From assembly GCA_050287105.1 (NCBI GenBank), contig JBNKBG010000022.1, forward strand, positions 1-33,785: a stretch of DNA of 33,785 bases. The letters are read 5' to 3'. The notes beneath the pieces are model-generated. The model was given only the letters and a program-made list of their open reading frames with translations. It searched no databases and had not been told where the DNA came from. The translations under genes were made by a program, and so were the position numbers. Numbering within the stretch: position 1 is the first letter of the stretch; each line of letters starts with the position of its first letter. This document shows, one piece after another, positions 7,714 through 15,491 of the stretch. The stretch is from JAPHTQ01 sp050287105. GTDB taxonomy: Bacteria > Pseudomonadota > Gammaproteobacteria > Thiohalomonadales > Thiohalomonadaceae.

Positions 7714-8663
7714 GCGGCGTCCTCCTCTGTCTCTTCATTTTCTTCGGTAGTGATGTTGACGAAGACGTCTTCCAGCGAGAGTCGTTCCGGGGTCAGTTCA
7801 AACAGGCCCCAGCCTTCGGCCACGGCGCGTTCTGCCAGCGTCTCGGCGGGACTGCTCTCTGGTGTATGACTGATCCGCAGGCGACCGTTGTCGAGGGGGA
7901 TGACCGCCTCAACGCCGGCAATCTGTTGAAGCACGGAAGCATCCGGTGCGCGACGCAGCCCCAGCAGCAGGCTGGAGCTCTGCATCCGTTGGCCCAGCCC
8001 TTCGATGGTGTCGCTCAACACCAGTTGTCCTCTATTGATGATCTGCACCCGGTCGCAGGTGGCCTGTACTTCGGGAAGAATATGGGTGGAGAGGATCACG
8101 CTGTGCTCGCCGCCCAGCTCGCGGATGAGGTTGCGGATCTCGCGGATCTGGATCGGGTCGAGACCGACGGTGGGCTCGTCGAGGATCACTACCTCCGGCG
8201 AGTGGATGATCGCCTGAGCGATACCAACCCGTTGCTGGTAACCCTTGGAGAGATTGTTGATCAGGCGCTTGCCCACTTCGGTGAGGCCGCAGCGCTGCTT
8301 GGCGTAGTCGACGGCACTGGCCTGTTTGGCGCGCGGGATGCGATTCAGCCGGGCGCAGAATTGCAGGAATTCGTCGACGCTCAGTTCGCGGTAGAGCGGG
8401 GGTTGCTCCGGCAGGAAGCCGAGGGCCTGTTTGGCCTCCTTCGGATTCTCCAGAATATCGATGCCATTGATACGGATGCTGCCGGTGGTTGGTGCGAGAT
8501 TGCCGGTAAGCATCTGCATGGTGGTCGATTTGCCTGCGCCGTTGGGGCCGAGGAATCCGAGCACTTCGCCGCGCTGGACCTCAAAGCTCACATCATTGAC
8601 GGCCAGGTTGTCACCGTAGCGACGTGAAAGATGTTCAACCTGTATAAGACTGTTGTTTTCCAT
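7710..8663 (-). CDS. ABC transporter ATP-binding protein (GldA-like)
   Basis: A 317-aa ATPase, first gene of the minus-strand operon. It has Walker A GPNGAGKST (around residue 40), a Q-loop in LGFLPEQPPLYREL, the signature LSKGYQQRVGIAQA, Walker B VVILDEPTVGLD and the H-loop STHI. After the nucleotide-binding domain there is an extension of about 90 residues (from about 225) typical of ABC-2 exporters of the NosF/GldA group. It energises the ABC-2 permease encoded next (4-bp overlap). The acidic C-terminus TTEENEETEEDAA is unremarkable. It is divergent from the HyuA-like gene across a 149-bp gap that must contain both promoters; no convincing promoter hexamers were identified there. Confidence 0.95.
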   Translation of the reverse strand: MENNSLIQVEHLSRRYGDNLAVNDVSFEVQRGEVLGFLGPNGAGKSTTMQMLTGNLAPTTGSIRINGIDILENPKEAKQALGFLPEQPPLYRELSVDEFLQFCARLNRIPRAKQASAVDYAKQRCGLTEVGKRLINNLSKGYQQRVGIAQAIIHSPEVVILDEPTVGLDPIQIREIRNLIRELGGEHSVILSTHILPEVQATCDRVQIINRGQLVLSDTIEGLGQRMQSSSLLLGLRRAPDASVLQQIAGVEAVIPLDNGRLRISHTPESSPAETLAERAVAEGWGLFELTPERLSLEDVFVNITTEENEETEEDAA

Positions 8664-8812
8664 GTCACCCTGTTCTTGCTGTGGTTGAGGAAGGGCGCGT
8701 CACCGCAGAGTTCGGTATGATACCGCGCTCATCATGATACAGAAAAACAGGGTATGGGAGTGGTGACCAGTTCGAAAAGTTCCGCTGCTAAACCTGTGTA
8801 GAAGGAGTAGAG

Positions 8813-10777
8813 ATGCTGCTTGGCGTAGATACCGGAGGTACCTTCACCGACTTCGTCCTTTATCAGGGTGAGCGGCTGCGCGTACACAAGGTGCTCTCAA
8901 CGCCGGATGCGCCGGAGCGGGCGATCCTGCAGGGGGTGCAGGAGCTGGGGATCGCCGGCGCACTGTTGCAGCAGTTGCGTATGGTGCACGGCTCGACCGT
9001 GGCGACCAATGCGGCGCTCGAAGGCAAGGGTGTGCGTACCGTCTTTATCACCAATCACGGTCTTGGCGACATGCTCACCCTCGGTCGCCAGGCGCGGGCC
9101 GAGCTCTACAATCTGCAACCGCAGCCGGTCGACCCGCCTGTGCCGTCGGAGCTGTGCCTCGAAACCGGCGGCCGTCTCGGTGCCGACGGTAGTGTGGTCG
9201 AGGCATTGAGCGACGCCGAACTTGCAGAGCTGCGTCAACGAATCATTGAACTCAAGCCGCAGGCGGTGGCGATCAATCTGCTCTTCTCTTTCTTTGATGA
9301 TCGTTTTGAAAAGGCGATCGAGGCGATCGTGCCCGAGGGGATCTTCGTCTCCCGCTCCTCCGCTGTGTTGCCCGAATACCGCGAATATGAGCGCGGCATC
9401 GCCACCTGGCTCAACGCCTGGGTCGGGCCGTTGGTGGAGGGTTATCTGGCCCGACTGGAGGCGGGGTTGCCCGGTGCATCGATCTCAGTCATGCAGAGTT
9501 CCGGTAACACCATCGCCGCCAGTCTGGCGGGAAAGCAGGCAGTACAGATGCTGCTCTCTGGTCCTGCCGGGGGACTCGCTGCGGCACAGCGTGTCGGACA
9601 ACTGGCTGGGCGCGAGCGCCTGCTCACCTTTGATATGGGCGGTACCTCGACGGATGTGGCGCTGATCGACGGCGAACTGCAACTGACCAGCGAGGGACGC
9701 ATCGGTCGCTACCCGGTTTCAGTGCCGATGGTCGACATGCACACCATCGGTGCCGGAGGTGGCTCCATTGCCCGGGTCGATGCGGGCGGTCTGTTGCAGG
9801 TGGGGCCGGAGTCGGCCGGAGCGGCGCCGGGGCCAGCCTGTTACAGCAAGGGTGGCTGCGAGGCGACGGTAACCGATGCCAATCTGGTGTTGGGAAGGCT
9901 GCGTCCCGATGCCTTTCTCGGTGGAGAGATGCGCCTTGATGTCGAGGCGGCGGAACAGGCGGTGGCTGTTATTGCCGACAAGCTTGATGTCGGCCTGCAC
10001 GAGGCGGCAGCAGGAATTATCCGCATCGCCAACGAACATATGGCCCGCGCCTTGCGGGTAATCTCGGTGCAGCGCGGTATCGATCCGCGGCCGATGACTC
10101 TGGTCTCCTTTGGTGGTGCGGGCGGACTGCATGTTTGCGCCCTGGCCGAGGCGCTGGGAATGCGTCAGGCGATGGTACCGATCCACGGTGGCGTGCTTTC
10201 GGCACTGGGCATGCTCACCGCGCCGCGTGGACGGCAACTGTCGCGCACCCATCGGCAACTGCTGGCGCAGACCAGCGCGGAAGAGATCGAAGCGCTGCTT
10301 TTCGAATTGCGGCAGGAGGGCGAACAGTCGCTGCGGCAGGAGTTGCCTGAAGGAGAGATCACGCTACGTACCTCTCTCGATTTACGTTACCAGGGGCAGT
10401 CCTATACGCTCAACATAGCGTGGCAATCCGATCGTGAAGCTAGTGCCGAGGCGTTCCATCAATTGCATCAGGAACGCTACGGTCACCGTCTCAATCTGCC
10501 AGTGGAGTTGGTTAACCTGCGTTTGCAGTTGGTGGGTCCGATACCTCAACTGCCCATTGCCGCAGAAAACGAATCGGAAGTGGAAGCCTTCGCCGGGCTG
10601 GCAGAGGTCTATGGTGTTGAAGGTGAGGTCGAAGTGTTGAATCGGTCCGGATTGCGTCAGGGTGACGAGATCAAAGGGCCGGCACTGATCACCGAAACGG
10701 TGGCGACCACCTGGCTGTCGTCGGGCTGGGTTTGCCGGGTCGATACCCACGGCAATCTTTTGCTGGAGCAGGAGTGA
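8813..10777 (+). CDS. HyuA-type hydantoinase/oxoprolinase family protein, stand-alone
   Basis: A 654-aa protein of the ATP-dependent hydantoinase A / 5-oxoprolinase / acetone carboxylase beta family. The N-terminal nucleotide-binding signature is GVDTGGTFTDFVLY, followed by HGSTVATNAALEGKG. The second domain shows LSGPAGGLAAAQRVG, FDMGGTSTDVALIDG and HTIGAGGGSIARVDAGGLLQ with GPACYSKGG. The C-terminal domain begins around residue 490 (ELRQEGEQSLRQEL). The start is supported by GGAG at 8802-8805, with the ATG at 8813. Family members usually work with a HyuB subunit; none is encoded next to it, so its reaction cannot be assigned. The gene ends 1 bp from the convergent globin gene. ATP-dependent ring opening or ketone activation would be the family-level expectation. 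Confidence 0.9.
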   Translation: MLLGVDTGGTFTDFVLYQGERLRVHKVLSTPDAPERAILQGVQELGIAGALLQQLRMVHGSTVATNAALEGKGVRTVFITNHGLGDMLTLGRQARAELYNLQPQPVDPPVPSELCLETGGRLGADGSVVEALSDAELAELRQRIIELKPQAVAINLLFSFFDDRFEKAIEAIVPEGIFVSRSSAVLPEYREYERGIATWLNAWVGPLVEGYLARLEAGLPGASISVMQSSGNTIAASLAGKQAVQMLLSGPAGGLAAAQRVGQLAGRERLLTFDMGGTSTDVALIDGELQLTSEGRIGRYPVSVPMVDMHTIGAGGGSIARVDAGGLLQVGPESAGAAPGPACYSKGGCEATVTDANLVLGRLRPDAFLGGEMRLDVEAAEQAVAVIADKLDVGLHEAAAGIIRIANEHMARALRVISVQRGIDPRPMTLVSFGGAGGLHVCALAEALGMRQAMVPIHGGVLSALGMLTAPRGRQLSRTHRQLLAQTSAEEIEALLFELRQEGEQSLRQELPEGEITLRTSLDLRYQGQSYTLNIAWQSDREASAEAFHQLHQERYGHRLNLPVELVNLRLQLVGPIPQLPIAAENESEVEAFAGLAEVYGVEGEVEVLNRSGLRQGDEIKGPALITETVATTWLSSGWVCRVDTHGNLLLEQE

Positions 10778-10778
10778 A

Positions 10779-11156
10779 TTACTCCTTCACCAATCCTTTC
10801 ATCACCATCATTGTGCCGATGTGTTTCGCCTGTGCAGACCAGAGTGCCGCGATATCACTGTCCAGTTCCTGATAGAGCGTCTGCTCGAACAGTTCCAGCC
10901 AGCGCTGCAGTTCCGGTTGACCGAGGTCCAGATCGCGATGGCCCTCTTCCATGGCGTTAGGGCGTGGACTCTCTACCTGACCTCCGAGCATCCCCCACCA
11001 GAAGTTGCTGATCTGTTGCTCATGTTCCGGCCAGTCAGTGATGTGTTGAAAATGGGGCAGGAGCAGATCATCGGCAAGCACCACCTCATAGAAGCGATGG
11101 ACGATCTGTTCGACCTGCGGATAGGTGATGAGTTGGCTGAGGGGCTGGAAGTGCAT
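10779..11156 (-). CDS. Group III-like truncated hemoglobin, proximal His not visible
   Basis: A 125-aa globin-like protein. The pattern IVHRFYEVVLADDLLLPHFQHI, then DWPEHEQQISNFWWGML and HRDLDLGQPELQRWLELF, matches group III truncated hemoglobins, in which the FW pair and the RWL segment are conserved. In the usual group III sequence the RWL is preceded by a His-Phe that supplies the proximal haem ligand; here the aligned residues are Glu82-Leu83, so the proximal His seems lost. Haem binding is therefore uncertain. Another His (His73) is nearby but corresponds to the separate HRxL motif. The gene is tail to tail with the HyuA gene and head to head with the fructosamine-kinase gene; no partner reductase is nearby. 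Confidence 0.75.
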   Translation of the reverse strand: MHFQPLSQLITYPQVEQIVHRFYEVVLADDLLLPHFQHITDWPEHEQQISNFWWGMLGGQVESPRPNAMEEGHRDLDLGQPELQRWLELFEQTLYQELDSDIAALWSAQAKHIGTMMVMKGLVKE

Positions 11157-11212
11157 GGGTGCAGTGTAGCGCTACAAGACAGGTCAAGCCATGCTGGTTT
11201 AAGATGCCTGCT

Positions 11213-12091
11213 ATGAATCTCTGGCAGGCCATTGCACAGGCGATCACCGAGGCGACGGGGGAACGCTTTAGTGCTGAAAGCCATCACGCTGTTGGTGGCG
11301 GCTGTATCAATAGCGCAGCGAAGGTGAGCGACGGTTCGCGCAGCTACTTCGTTAAGCTCAACGGCGCTTCATCGTTAACGATGTTCGAGGCGGAGGCGGA
11401 TGGTCTGCGCGAACTGCGCAAGCCCGACGCCATTGCCGTGCCGGAACCGTTGGCTACCGGCGTTGCCGAGGGCCAGGCGTTTATCGTGATGGAAGATATG
11501 GCGTTGCGCGGTAGCGGTAGTGGCGCACAACTGGGGTACGAGCTGGCACAACTGCATCGGACGACTCAGGAGCATTTTGGCTGGTTTCGTGACAACACCA
11601 TCGGCTCGACACCGCAAGACAATAGTGAGCACCACGACTGGATCGTCTTCTGGCGCGAACGGCGCCTGGGAGCACAACTGGAGATGGCTGCACGCAAAGG
11701 CGGCGGTGGTTCGTTGCAACGCAAAGGTGCGGAACTGATGGAACGTTTCCAGGCTCTCTTTAGCGATTATTCGCCGCGCCCATCGCTGTTACACGGTGAT
11801 CTCTGGTCAGGTAATTATGCCTTTCGTGGTGACGGTGCGCCGGTGATTTTCGACCCGGCGGTCTACTACGGCGATCGCGAGGCGGACATCGCTATGACCG
11901 AACTGTTCGGTGGTTTCGGTAGTGATTTTTACGCGGCCTATAATGAAGAGTGGCCGCTGGATACGGGATACAAAGTGCGCAAAACCTTTTATAACCTCTA
12001 CCACATTCTTAACCACTTCAACCTCTTCGGTGGGGGCTATGCCTCGCAGGCCGAAGGGATGATCGATCGCCTGTTGGCTGAGTTACGCTAA
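11213..12091 (+). CDS. Fructosamine kinase family protein (YniA-like)
   Basis: Predicted kinase of the fructosamine/ketosamine-3-kinase family (292 aa), which phosphorylates sugar adducts on protein or small amines so that they decompose. Visible motifs are the ATP-binding part HHAVGGGCINSAAKV, the phosphate-handling YFVKLNG, the catalytic loop LLHGDLWSGNYAF and the metal-binding FDPAVYYGDREADIAMTELFGGF. The start MNLWQAIAQAI at 11213 matches the beginning of YniA-type proteins; upstream in-frame starts at 11159 and 11204 are less likely. The stop TAA is directly followed by the ATG of the acyltransferase gene, so the two are co-transcribed and probably translationally coupled, although their functions have no evident link. 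Confidence 0.92.
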   Translation: MNLWQAIAQAITEATGERFSAESHHAVGGGCINSAAKVSDGSRSYFVKLNGASSLTMFEAEADGLRELRKPDAIAVPEPLATGVAEGQAFIVMEDMALRGSGSGAQLGYELAQLHRTTQEHFGWFRDNTIGSTPQDNSEHHDWIVFWRERRLGAQLEMAARKGGGGSLQRKGAELMERFQALFSDYSPRPSLLHGDLWSGNYAFRGDGAPVIFDPAVYYGDREADIAMTELFGGFGSDFYAAYNEEWPLDTGYKVRKTFYNLYHILNHFNLFGGGYASQAEGMIDRLLAELR

Positions 12092-13078
12092 ATGAAACAA
12101 GCTATCGATTCATCTTATCCAGGGCCCTTCCAGTGGCAGTGGTTGGGCCCGCGCTACTGGCCGATCTGGTTGGGGATGGGGCTGTTTCGTCTGTTGTCGT
12201 TGTTACCAGGTACCCTGCGACGTTCCATGGGACGCTGGCTTGGCGATTTTGCCTGGCAGCGCCAGGAGAAACGTCGTGCGATTATTCATACCAATCTTGA
12301 GTGGTGTTTCCCTGAAGCAACCGCACAACAGCGTGAGCAGATGGCGCGCGATTACTTCCGCAGCATGAGCCAGACTTTTCTCGATTATGGTCTGTTGTGG
12401 TGGGGCTCACGACGCCGCCTCGACCAGGTCCTTACCCTTGAAGGCAAAGAGCATCTTGAGAAAGTATTGAATGACGGCGGCAAGGTGATCCTGCTGACCA
12501 GCCATAATGTAGCACTCGATTTTGGCGCCGCAGCACTGACCCGTTTCTATCCCTCGGTGGGACTGATTAAACCGGCACGCAATCCGCTGATCGACTGGCT
12601 GATGGCGCGAGGGCGTACTCGTTTCAAGGGAGTACTTTTTCTGCGCGACAAGGGAATGCGCCCCATTGTTAAGGGGATCAAGAACGGTCATGCCTTCTAT
12701 TATCTGCCGGATGAAGATCTGGGGCCTGAACACTCCGTGTTTGTTCCCTTCTTCGGAGTACAGACGGCAACGCTTACGGCACTGTCAAAACTGAGTCGCA
12801 TGACCGGCGCGACAGTGTTGCCCTTTGCTACGGTTTATAATGCGCAGAGCGGTCACTACCGCGCAAGTATCCTGCCACCGCTGGAGAATTTTCCGTCAGA
12901 GGATGAGGTCGCCGATGCGGCACGCATGAATCGGGAGCTGGAAAAGATGATCGCCCTTGCACCGACCCAATACATGTGGTCGATGCGCATCTTCCAGAGT
13001 CGACCGGATGGATCACCGCCGCCCTACGCGATGAAGGGCAAGCCCGGTTCTGGGCATCGTGAAAGACCAAGGGAATAA
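12092..13078 (+). CDS. LpxL/HtrB-type lipid A acyltransferase family protein
   Basis: A 328-aa inner-membrane acyltransferase of the lysophospholipid acyltransferase-like LpxL/LpxM family, which adds a secondary acyl chain to lipid A from acyl-ACP. A hydrophobic N-terminal segment (YWPIWLGMGLFRLLSLLPG) would anchor it. RRAIIHTNLEWCFPEATAQQRE is characteristic of the family. The catalytic HX4D motif is HNVALD, followed by FGAAALTRFYPSVGLIKPARNP. PDEDLGPEHSVFVPFFG is also typical. Which acyl position it modifies cannot be told. The gene starts immediately after the fructosamine-kinase stop (TAAATG). The region downstream is the palindromic element at 13091-13226. Confidence 0.93.
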   Translation: MKQAIDSSYPGPFQWQWLGPRYWPIWLGMGLFRLLSLLPGTLRRSMGRWLGDFAWQRQEKRRAIIHTNLEWCFPEATAQQREQMARDYFRSMSQTFLDYGLLWWGSRRRLDQVLTLEGKEHLEKVLNDGGKVILLTSHNVALDFGAAALTRFYPSVGLIKPARNPLIDWLMARGRTRFKGVLFLRDKGMRPIVKGIKNGHAFYYLPDEDLGPEHSVFVPFFGVQTATLTALSKLSRMTGATVLPFATVYNAQSGHYRASILPPLENFPSEDEVADAARMNRELEKMIALAPTQYMWSMRIFQSRPDGSPPPYAMKGKPGSGHRERPRE

Positions 13079-13090
13079 TGTAGAAAAGTT

Positions 13091-13226
13091 TAAACCGCAA
13101 AGTGCGCGAAGTTACGCAAAGTAATTCTGGCCGAATGATGAAAGGGAAATCAGGTCGGGGTAATGCAACTGAATTCAACCGATAATCCCAGAAAACTTCG
13201 TGTAACTTCGCGCACTTTGCGGTTAA
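13091..13226. repeat. Palindromic intergenic element (MITE- or REP-like)
   Basis: Perfect 22-bp inverted repeats (13094-13115 and 13202-13223, ACCGCAAAGTGCGCGAAGTT...) lie at the ends of a 136-bp unit, with weaker pairing 7 bp further inward. The central part shows no gene. The arms share the CTTTGCGGT core with the repeat at 5570-5597. It fills most of the gap between the acyltransferase stop and the YkgJ-like gene. It could act as a transcript-end structure for both genes or be a small mobile remnant. Confidence 0.75.
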
Positions 13227-13634
13227 TTATTTTTTAAATCTCTTATCCCACTTCTTGAAGCGTTTCTTGCAGTAGGTCAGCAGGCTGTCGTAGTCCGCGA
13301 AGAAGAGGTCGAAACCCTCTTCGGCGGGGCCGTCGTATTCGCAGTAGTCGTTGGTATGGTCACGACAGATCTGCGGGCGTGTCTCATAGATGCCACAGCG
13401 GCCGTCGTCGAGGAGCTTGGTGCAGGGTGTGTTGACCAGCAGGAACCAGCCGTCTTCGTCCTTATAGGCCTGTACATCGCGGTGAGCGAGTTGCCACAAC
13501 AGTACATCGAATTCAGACATGGAACGCGGGGTATCGATCTGCTGGGTGAAGTAAGTACAGCATTTGGCGTTGTGGCACAGGCTGCATTTTTCTTCTGCGG
13601 AAATTTTAATTTTCTTTTTCTTTGCCATCGTCAT
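13227..13634 (-). CDS. YkgJ family cysteine-cluster protein
   Basis: A 135-aa protein with the cysteine-cluster pattern of the YkgJ/UPF0153 family, thought to bind a metal or Fe-S cluster. Visible motifs are CSLCHNAKCCTYFTQ, then VNTPCTKLLDDGRCGIYETRPQICRDH and a final NDYCEYDG. A basic N-terminal stretch (MTMAKKKKIKIS) and a basic C-terminus (KKRFKKWDKRFKK) suggest nucleic acid or membrane contact, but no function is known. Start choice is uncertain: ATG 13634 and ATG 13628 are both possible and neither has a strong ribosome-binding site. It lies just downstream of rhlB on the same strand (31-bp gap), so it may be in the rhlB transcript. Confidence 0.88.
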   Translation of the reverse strand: MTMAKKKKIKISAEEKCSLCHNAKCCTYFTQQIDTPRSMSEFDVLLWQLAHRDVQAYKDEDGWFLLVNTPCTKLLDDGRCGIYETRPQICRDHTNDYCEYDGPAEEGFDLFFADYDSLLTYCKKRFKKWDKRFKK

Positions 13635-13665
13635 TTCAATTCGTGGTTATGGTTAGAGGGAGGAT

Positions 13666-14940
13666 CTAGCGGCGACCGCCGCGCTGTCCGCTGCCGCGTC
13701 TGCCACCACCACCTTTACGATCGTGATGCGGCCGTGGTGTGCGCTCCATGTGTACACGTGGTTGCGGTTCAATCAGCAGGTCGCTGCTGATCGACTCCAT
13801 GGGAATTTTTTGCGCAATGTACTCCTCTACCTCGGCGAGGGAGAAGGCGTACTCTTCACAGGCGAAGCTGATCGCCTGACCACTGGCACCGGCACGTGCG
13901 GTACGACCGATGCGGTGGACGTAATCCTCGGCATCCTGGGGCAGGTCATAGTTGAATACATGACTGACGTCGGGAATATGCAGACCACGTGCGGCGACGT
14001 CGGTGGCAACCAGTACCGCAAAGTCACCCTTTTCAAACTCGCTCAACAGGCGCTGGCGTTTTTTCTGCGGTACATCACCAGAGAGGATGCCGCACTTGAT
14101 GCCATTGCCCTCCAGATAGCCCCAGACCCTTTCGCCGGCGCGTTTGGTGTTGACGAAGACGATAGCGCGCTGCGGCTGCTCTTTTTTGATCAGACCCAGC
14201 AGCAGCGGGATCTTCTCATCCATCGATGGGTAGTAGACGCTCTGGTTGACCCGGTCGGCCGTTACCTGATCCGCTTCGACCTTAACCGCAACCGGGTTGT
14301 TCATGTGCTCATAGGCCAGCTCGGTGACGCGGAAGGAGAGGGTGGCCGAAAAGAGCATGCTAAGGCGTTCGTTGGGATGGGGCATACGTCGCAACAGGTA
14401 ACGGATGTCCTTGATGAAACCGAGGTCGAACATGCGGTCGGCCTCGTCCAGCACCATCACCTGTAGAACCTTCAGGTCGAAGACGTGCTGTTTGAAGTAG
14501 TCGATGATCCGTCCGGGGGTGCCGATGAGGATATCGACGCCCTCGGTCAGGGTGTTGCGCTGTTCTTCATAGCCGGTACCGCCGTAGGCCAGCCCCAGCT
14601 TGAGTCCGGTGTGGCGGCCGAGGGTCTCGGCATCCTTATGGATCTGAATTGCCAGTTCGCGGGTCGGTGCCAGGATCAGGGCGCGTACCTGATTGGCGCG
14701 GCGTCCCTCTTTGGCTGGGTGTCGTAACAGGGTGTTGTAGGTGGCAACCAGAAAAGCGGCCGTCTTGCCGGTGCCGGTTTGTGCCTGCCCGGCGACGTCG
14801 TGTCCCTCAAGGGCAATGGGTAGGGTCTCTGCCTGTATCGGGGTACAGAAAGAAAAGCCTGTTTCTTCAATGCCTTGCAATAGTTCGGCGGGCAGATTGA
14901 AGTCCTGGAAGCGGGTACTGCTCAAGTGTTTTTCAGTCAT
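13666..14940 (-). CDS. rhlB: DEAD-box ATP-dependent RNA helicase RhlB
   Basis: RNA helicase that in Escherichia coli joins RNase E and PNPase in the degradosome and unwinds structured RNA. It has all family motifs: Q motif (FSFCTPIQAETLPIAL), Walker A AQTGTGKT, PTRELAIQI, TPGRIIDY, DEAD in VLDEADRMFDLGFIKDIRYL, SAT in LFSATLSFRV and HRIGRTARAG. The C-terminal tail is Arg/Gly-rich (GGGGRRGSGQRGGRR), as expected for RNA contact. The start at 14940 (MTEKHLSSTRFQDF) aligns with E. coli RhlB; a TTG at 14958 would add 6 residues. It is divergent from trxA-rho across 138 bp, the same arrangement as in E. coli, which supports orthology. Confidence 0.97.
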   Translation of the reverse strand: MTEKHLSSTRFQDFNLPAELLQGIEETGFSFCTPIQAETLPIALEGHDVAGQAQTGTGKTAAFLVATYNTLLRHPAKEGRRANQVRALILAPTRELAIQIHKDAETLGRHTGLKLGLAYGGTGYEEQRNTLTEGVDILIGTPGRIIDYFKQHVFDLKVLQVMVLDEADRMFDLGFIKDIRYLLRRMPHPNERLSMLFSATLSFRVTELAYEHMNNPVAVKVEADQVTADRVNQSVYYPSMDEKIPLLLGLIKKEQPQRAIVFVNTKRAGERVWGYLEGNGIKCGILSGDVPQKKRQRLLSEFEKGDFAVLVATDVAARGLHIPDVSHVFNYDLPQDAEDYVHRIGRTARAGASGQAISFACEEYAFSLAEVEEYIAQKIPMESISSDLLIEPQPRVHMERTPRPHHDRKGGGGRRGSGQRGGRR

Positions 14941-14977
14941 GGTGAGCAAGAATACCAAAATGTGCGGAGTTTTGGGC

Positions 14978-15006
14978 TTGAAATAGCAGGCGTATTGGGC
15001 TCAAAT
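14978..15006 (+). promoter_or_regulatory. Possible trxA promoter
   Basis: TTGAAA (14978-14983, 5/6) and TCAAAT (15001-15006, 4/6) are separated by 17 bp in the rhlB-trxA gap. This is a consensus match only; transcription would begin about 65 bp before the TTG start of trxA. Confidence 0.35.
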
Positions 15007-15078
15007 GTTTGGCATGAGATTTACAGGCCCATGGAGCGGTATGACCATGGAATCCATCGATTACCTGGAGGCACAACC

Positions 15079-15405
15079 TTGAGCGACAAAATCGTATACG
15101 TTACCGACGACACCTTCGAGGCCGAAGTGATTAAGGCCGAGGGTACCGTGCTGGTAGATTACTGGGCAGATTGGTGTGGTCCGTGCAAAATGATTGCACC
15201 GATTCTCGATGAGATCGCCGAGGATTACGCCGACAAGATCAAGGTGGTCAAGTTGAATATCGACGATAATCCCAACACACCGCCGAAATACGGCATTCGC
15301 GGCATTCCTACCCTGATGCTGTTCAAGGCCGGCAATGTCGAAGCGACCAAGGTCGGTGCTGTTTCCAAATCGCAATTGACCGCTTTTATCGACAGTAACC
15401 TGTAA
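15079..15405 (+). CDS. trxA: Thioredoxin 1 (TrxA)
   Basis: Cytosolic disulfide reductase of 108 aa that reduces ribonucleotide reductase, methionine sulfoxide reductases and other targets. The redox site is WCGPC in DYWADWCGPCKMIAPIL, and the family cis-Pro lies in RGIPTLMLFKAG. The start is a TTG at 15079: GGAGG at 15067-15071 lies 7 nt upstream, and the resulting SDKIVYVTDD aligns with the N-terminus of E. coli thioredoxin. In-frame ATGs further upstream would give a long, unsupported extension. The use of TTG in a normally abundant protein is notable. It precedes rho as in E. coli, with a stable hairpin just after its stop. Confidence 0.97.
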   Translation: MSDKIVYVTDDTFEAEVIKAEGTVLVDYWADWCGPCKMIAPILDEIAEDYADKIKVVKLNIDDNPNTPPKYGIRGIPTLMLFKAGNVEATKVGAVSKSQLTAFIDSNL

Positions 15406-15420
15406 GCTACGGTTCCGGAT

Positions 15421-15445
15421 GTCCGCTCCCTTCGGGGGGCTGGAC
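15421..15445 (+). other. Stable TTCG-tetraloop hairpin after trxA
   Basis: A nearly perfect 10-bp stem closed by C(TTCG)G lies 15 bp after the trxA stop, with one bulged T. No T-run follows, so it is not an intrinsic terminator. It could protect the trxA 3' end from exonucleases or mark a processing site. Confidence 0.55.
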
Positions 15446-15463
15446 GATCCCGGTCACTGGTGG

Positions 15464-15491
15464 TAGACTGCCGCCTGCTTCAAAATATAAC
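15464..15491 (+). promoter_or_regulatory. Possible rho promoter
   Basis: TAGACT (15464-15469, 4/6) and TATAAC (15486-15491, 5/6) are spaced by 16 bp. A start near 15498 would leave a leader of about 120 nt before rho that is rich in C and poor in G. Confidence 0.4.

Noticed and set aside
7665..8627. Long plus-strand open frame opposite the ABC ATPase
   Set aside because: It is antisense to a gene with clear Walker A, signature and Walker B motifs, and has no recognisable domain or ribosome-binding site.
8664..8812. Sigma-70 promoter in the gap between the ABC operon and the HyuA-like gene
   Set aside because: TATGAT at about 8716-8721 looks like a -10 box, but no -35 lies at a suitable distance on either strand.
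9719..10258. Minus-strand open frame opposite the HyuA-like gene
   Set aside because: It is antisense to conserved hydantoinase motifs and has no start signal.
15421..15445. Intrinsic terminator after trxA
   Set aside because: The hairpin is stable but has no T-run, so it was kept only as a hairpin.
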